Positions 60,631-64,000 of a stretch of DNA of 64,000 nt are shown here, one piece after another. The notes below the pieces were generated by a model, which saw nothing but the letters and a program-made list of their open reading frames with translations, did not search any database and was not told the origin of the DNA. How positions within the stretch are numbered: the first letter of the stretch is position 1; each line of letters starts with the position of its first letter. Position numbers and translations under genes: made by a program. The stretch is from Paenibacillus aceris (lineage in GTDB: Bacteria; Bacillota; Bacilli; Paenibacillales; NBRC-103111). The stretch is taken from NCBI RefSeq assembly GCF_017874035.1, contig NZ_JAGGKV010000026.1, positions 1 to 64,000 on the forward strand, in the 5' to 3' direction.

Positions 60631-61929
60631 TTAAGAGAACTCAGGCAGCCAACTGCCGTGTGCTTCAATCAACTCGTCGCACATCGCCACGATGTCATCC
60701 ATCGACAGCTCAGCTGATGTATGCGGATCAAGCATCGCCGCGTGATAAATATGCTCGCGTTTGCGTGTAATAGCCGCTTCAATCGTCAACAGCTGCGTAT
60801 TGATGTTCGTGCGGTTGAGCGCTGCAAGCTGTGGTGGCAGATCGCCAACGTAGGTAGGCGTAACTCCGTTGCGGTCAACCAGACAAGGAACTTCCACGCA
60901 CGCTTCGCGCGGTAAATTCGTAATTAAGCCGGTATTCATCACGTTGCCGCCGATTTTGAACGGAACATCCGTCTCAATCGCTTCAAAAATGTAGGAAGCA
61001 TACTCGTGTGAACGCTTGTGCGTCAAATTCGTATCGTTCACGAGATCCTCGCGCATTTTCTTCCAACGGCTGATTTGCTCGACACAGCGGCGCGGGTATT
61101 CGTCAAGCGGAATGTTAAAGCGGTCAATCAACTCCGGATAATTCCGTTTGATGAAGTACGGATGATATTCCGCATTGTGCTCGGAGGACTCCGTAATATA
61201 ATGACCGAATTTCAGCATCATTTCGAAACGGACCATATCGTTATGCTTTTCTTTTTGCTTCTCGATTGCACGCTTCTTGATTTCCGGGTACAAATCGACG
61301 CCGTCTTTCGTTACCTCAAGCAGCCAAGCCATATGGTTGATGCCCGCGATTTTAGCTTTTACGCCTTCTTTGTCCATGCCAAGGCTCTTGAACAGCTCAG
61401 GAATACACGCTTGTACGCTGTGGCAGAGGCCGACGGTGCGAACGCCGCCATGCGTGTTCATCACATTGGTTAATACAGCCATTGGATTCGTATAGTTTAA
61501 GAACAAGGCTTCCGGACAAACCTCGCGAATATCCGCTGCAAAATCAAGCATGACAGGAATCGTACGCAGATTTCGGAAAATACCGCCGATACCAACCGTA
61601 TCCGCGATCGTTTGTCGCAAGCCGTACTTCTTGGGAATTTCAAAATCCGTAATCGTACATGGATCATAACCACCTACTTGAATGGCGTTCACCACATACT
61701 TCGCTCCTCGCAAAGCTTCCTTGCGGTCTGTGTACGTTTTGATAATCGACGTGCTTTCGGACGTTTTTTTGATATTATTCAACATGTTGGCCGAGTCCTG
61801 CAGCCGTTCATGGTCAATATCAAAGAGAGCGATTTCAAAGCCTTGCAATGCGGGAGTTTGTAAGCAATCCCCCAGCACGTTTTTGGCGAAAACCGTACTT
61901 CCTGCGCCTAGAAAAGTGATTTTGGACAT
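60631..61929 (-). CDS. melA: GH4 alpha-galactosidase
   Basis: About 432 residues. NAD-binding FLGAGSTVFAKNVLGD at the N-terminus, the metal/catalytic segments LNYTNPMAVLTN, GLCHSVQ and AGINHMAWLLEV, and DEYPRRCVEQI. These fit the GH4 group of MelA alpha-galactosidases, which need NAD and a divalent metal. Start at 61929 (MSKITF) with GGAGGG 10 bases upstream. Divergent from an AraC regulator that should control it. No transporter is encoded alongside. Confidence 0.9.
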   Translation of the reverse strand: MSKITFLGAGSTVFAKNVLGDCLQTPALQGFEIALFDIDHERLQDSANMLNNIKKTSESTSIIKTYTDRKEALRGAKYVVNAIQVGGYDPCTITDFEIPKKYGLRQTIADTVGIGGIFRNLRTIPVMLDFAADIREVCPEALFLNYTNPMAVLTNVMNTHGGVRTVGLCHSVQACIPELFKSLGMDKEGVKAKIAGINHMAWLLEVTKDGVDLYPEIKKRAIEKQKEKHNDMVRFEMMLKFGHYITESSEHNAEYHPYFIKRNYPELIDRFNIPLDEYPRRCVEQISRWKKMREDLVNDTNLTHKRSHEYASYIFEAIETDVPFKIGGNVMNTGLITNLPREACVEVPCLVDRNGVTPTYVGDLPPQLAALNRTNINTQLLTIEAAITRKREHIYHAAMLDPHTSAELSMDDIVAMCDELIEAHGSWLPEFS

Positions 61930-62011
61930 GTGTAAGTTACCCTCCAATATGTATTCGTTCTCATACCCTTACTATATCGCAGGCTTGCTGGAAAACATAT
62001 GGATTGAACGA

Positions 62012-62044
62012 ACTCCAATATGGACATTTGTAGTTTATTGGAGT
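62012..62044. promoter_or_regulatory. Inverted repeat operator between melA and the AraC gene
   Basis: ACTCCAATA (62012-62020) and TATTGGAGT (62036-62044), perfect 9-bp arms 15 bases apart, in the divergent region. A cre-like sequence TGTATTCGTTCTCA (61950-61963, one mismatch) lies near the melA start. Confidence 0.5.
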
Positions 62045-62074
62045 ACGCTAAAATCAAAAACCAAAGAGGCCACT

Positions 62075-62947
62075 ATGACTACGGATCATTCCTATTTTAA
62101 CGTCAGCATTAATCCGCATGAAAGCAATAGCGAGCTCTCCGTGCTTTTTAGCGGAGAAGGCAAGCCTCTCCCTCTGCACAAAATGGGGCCGGCTGTTCAT
62201 GATTATTATTTGATCCACACCATACATTCAGGCAAAGGGACGTTCGAGATGCATAACCGCACCTACCCATGCAGCTCTGGTGACAGCTTCATCATCTATC
62301 CTGGAGAGTTATTTAGCTACGTTGCGGATGCCGAGCAGCCTTGGCACTATACTTGGGTCGCCTTTACAGGACGGAGCGCGGGCTTGACGCTAACACAAAT
62401 AGGCGCCTCCCCGCAAAATGCGGTCATTTCGGGGAGCTCCCCCCGCTCCATCCGTCACTATTACCGCCGAATCCGCTCCTGCTTTCAGCAGTCGATGCAC
62501 CCGGCGTTGGAGGATATCGAAGCTGCCGGCTGGCTTAGGCTGCTGCTCCGTGAGCTTAGCCGGGCTGACGATCCTCAGGTGAGGACGAAGCCTGCCACCG
62601 AAACGGAGATCCAGCGGCAAGTCAGTCAAGCGGTCCGCTACTTGGAGCTGCAGTACACGCAAGCGGTCTCCATCGAGCAGCTAGCCCGCACACTAGGCTA
62701 CCACCGAACCTATTTGTGCAAAATGTTCAAACAAGCCACAGGCCTCGCCCCCATGCAGTACTTATTCAAAATCCGCATGGAACGCGCGAAGCAGCTATTG
62801 GAAACGTCCATGACCGTTGACCAGGTGGCTTCTTCCGTCGGCTTCAACGATGCGCTCTATTTCTCTAAGCAATTCCATAAATGGAGCGGCAGCGCACCTT
62901 CCGTGTATCGGAAGGAACGGAAAAGCAAAGGTGTCTTTAGCGGGTGA
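62075..62947 (+). CDS. AraC family regulator of melA
   Basis: About 290 residues. An N-terminal cupin-like sugar-binding domain (DYYLIHTIHSGKGTF, GDSFIIYPGELFSY) and a C-terminal double HTH (SIEQLARTLGYHRTYLCKMFK, VDQVASSVGFNDALYFSKQF). Same plan as MsmR/MelR-type activators. The open frame extends far upstream antisense to melA; the ATG at 62075 with GAGG 5 bases before it is the true start. Confidence 0.88.
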   Translation: MTTDHSYFNVSINPHESNSELSVLFSGEGKPLPLHKMGPAVHDYYLIHTIHSGKGTFEMHNRTYPCSSGDSFIIYPGELFSYVADAEQPWHYTWVAFTGRSAGLTLTQIGASPQNAVISGSSPRSIRHYYRRIRSCFQQSMHPALEDIEAAGWLRLLLRELSRADDPQVRTKPATETEIQRQVSQAVRYLELQYTQAVSIEQLARTLGYHRTYLCKMFKQATGLAPMQYLFKIRMERAKQLLETSMTVDQVASSVGFNDALYFSKQFHKWSGSAPSVYRKERKSKGVFSG

Positions 62948-63023
62948 ATGAGCAATGAACGTGAGCGGTTCTTCTTGCATTTTGCGAATCATAGGCGGGG
63001 CATCGCAATGCACCACCTAACAA

Positions 63024-63066
63024 TAAAAAAAAGCTCCTCCACCCCATAAGGGGCGGGAAGCTTTCT
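63024..63066 (-). terminator. Terminator of the Dabb gene
   Basis: AAAGCT..CCCC / GGGG..AGCTTT stem with TTTTTTTTA after it on the minus strand. Confidence 0.85.
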
Positions 63067-63070
63067 CTCG

Positions 63071-63364
63071 TTAAATCTCAATATCGACAATCAAACTATC
63101 TTCACGACCCACTTCGCGAATATAGGCCGCAACCGCTTGATGCTCAGGATTTGGACCGTATGCTTCCAACGCAGCTTTATCTTCAAAACGTACCGATAAA
63201 ACCACTTGGTATCCTTTATTTTTCTCTGAGAAGTTAAGCCCCGCTTGAATATCGACGATTCCCGTCAGATGAGGGCGAAGCGCTTTAAAACGGTCAACGA
63301 CTTCTTGAAGCTGCTCCTGGGTTGTTGTTTCTCCGAACTTTACTAGTACAATGTGATCGATCAT
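63071..63364 (-). CDS. Dabb family stress-responsive alpha/beta-barrel protein
   Basis: About 97 residues, the full Dabb domain: MIDHIVLVKFGETTTQEQLQEV, LTGIVDIQAGLNFSEK and ALEAYGPNPEHQAVAAYI. Small dimeric cytoplasmic protein of unknown substrate. The start at 63364 fits the family; the longer frame to 63400 adds an unlikely leader. Confidence 0.8.
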   Translation of the reverse strand: MIDHIVLVKFGETTTQEQLQEVVDRFKALRPHLTGIVDIQAGLNFSEKNKGYQVVLSVRFEDKAALEAYGPNPEHQAVAAYIREVGREDSLIVDIEI

Positions 63365-63467
63365 GATATAGAACCCACTTTCCCCAAACAATTTTGGCAC
63401 GTTTATGATTAACGTCTTTAATCATAGCAGGAAGATGTATATTCGTCGATATTGGCAGCAACTGCCC

Positions 63468-64000
63468 CTACTTCGCAGCCAGCTCAGCTATGCGAGAGGA
63501 CAATACAATGTGAGCACCCGGCTCGCCCATCTTCGCAGAGGCAATTAATCCAGCGGCAATGGTGCTCGCATGAATAGGGCGGTAAGTTCGGAGTCCGCCA
63601 ATCATCAGCGGAGAAATCGCCCGGGAAACCAAGCTGCCGAGCTGCTCACCCACTCGAACCTCATCCCGGTCCCCTAGGATCAGAGATGGACGAAGCAAGT
63701 AGAGCGAACGAAGGTTCAACGAACGAAGTCCATGCTCGACATCACCTTTTACACGATTATAGAAGATAGACGAGGCACTGTTAGCTCCCATCGCCGTCAC
63801 GATGACAAAGGCCCTCGCCTTCCCCCTGCTCGCAATTTCCCCCAGCTTCATCGGATATTCAAAGTCAACTTTGCGAAACTGCTCTTGAGAGCCGGCCTTT
63901 TTGATGGTCGTTCCCAGAGTGCAAAATACGTGCGCATCCGCCATAACCGCAGGTTCAAGCTCAGAATCCAACCGGTTGTAATCAGTTATAAATTGGACAA
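63468..64000 (-). CDS. NAD(P)-binding oxidoreductase (HTATIP2/YwnB-like), partial
   Basis: At least 177 residues; the frame stays open to the window edge, so the N-terminal Rossmann nucleotide-binding loop lies outside. Visible: VFCTLGTTIKKAGSQEQFRKVDF, FVIVTAMGANSASSIFYNRVKG and LYLLRPSLILGDR, typical of atypical SDRs that act as NAD(P)H-binding epimerase-like proteins. The TTG at 63971 is not the real start. Confidence 0.75.
   Translation of the reverse strand, partial: VQFITDYNRLDSELEPAVMADAHVFCTLGTTIKKAGSQEQFRKVDFEYPMKLGEIASRGKARAFVIVTAMGANSASSIFYNRVKGDVEHGLRSLNLRSLYLLRPSLILGDRDEVRVGEQLGSLVSRAISPLMIGGLRTYRPIHASTIAAGLIASAKMGEPGAHIVLSSRIAELAAK

Overview
The window looks like a chromosomal segment of a Paenibacillus-type, endospore-forming Bacillota. 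The basis is the gene content: YesM/YesN-type two-component control beside LplA/LplB/LplC-type sugar transport, S-layer homology (SLH) domains, a Ger receptor operon with a sigma-G-like promoter, a DUF3231 protein, stalk-domain secreted proteins, XpaC/TelA and strong AGGAGG ribosome binding sites. No rRNA, tRNA or CRISPR array was seen. Everything was read by eye; no database search was run.

Region 1 (1-22.7 kb) is a complete glycan-utilisation locus. On the minus strand lie two ABC permeases, a lipoprotein binding protein, two GH42 beta-galactosidases, an unassigned glycosidase-like protein and a GH78 rhamnosidase. A YesN-type regulator and YesM-type kinase follow, then a large SLH-anchored protein with a glycosidase-like domain. 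A secreted beta-propeller protein is transcribed divergently from the SLH gene. Four promoters in this locus share one exact architecture: two A/T-rich repeats 22 bp apart, a -35 box at fixed distance, a 17-bp spacer and a TATA(A/G/T)T -10 box. Three of the four also have a cre-like CcpA site at the predicted start of transcription. This is best read as a self-contained, substrate-induced and catabolite-repressed regulon driven by the local YesN/YesM pair. It is the strongest candidate here for an undescribed system. The first 93 bases are the 5' end of a class C-like group II intron sitting behind the terminator of the operon.

Region 2 (22.7-30.1 kb) holds debris and sporulation genes: a decayed tRNA-His guanylyltransferase-like remnant, a DUF3231 protein, truncated binding-protein and aldo/keto reductase genes, a ger receptor operon and an IS6-family element killed by a frameshift. 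Region 3 (30.1-33.4 kb) has an ArsR-type regulator with a probable autoregulatory operator, a small protein and a ClpP paralogue, followed by a mirrored repeat element and an M24 peptidase. Region 4 (33.4-40 kb) is a Tad-type pilus or secretion operon containing two tiny tandem membrane peptides and a terminator in its leader. Region 5 (40.3-48.8 kb) has a YraQ/TIGR03943 pair, an SLH remnant, an operon of YhgE-like protein, TetR regulator and fructokinase with a tandem operator, an IS1182 remnant next to a C1q-like fragment, and two secreted proteins.

Region 6 (49-64 kb) is mixed housekeeping: AhpD-like and Rrf2 genes sharing a palindrome, a YxcD-like gene, XpaC/TelA, an MBL hydrolase, a thioredoxin-like protein, DedA, LysR with an HPP protein, a cupredoxin, an HssRS-like heme-sensing pair without visible hrtAB, a GH4 alpha-galactosidase with a divergent AraC regulator, a Dabb protein and an oxidoreductase cut by the window end. 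The M24 peptidase, fructokinase and HPP genes are clearly richer in G+C than their neighbours.
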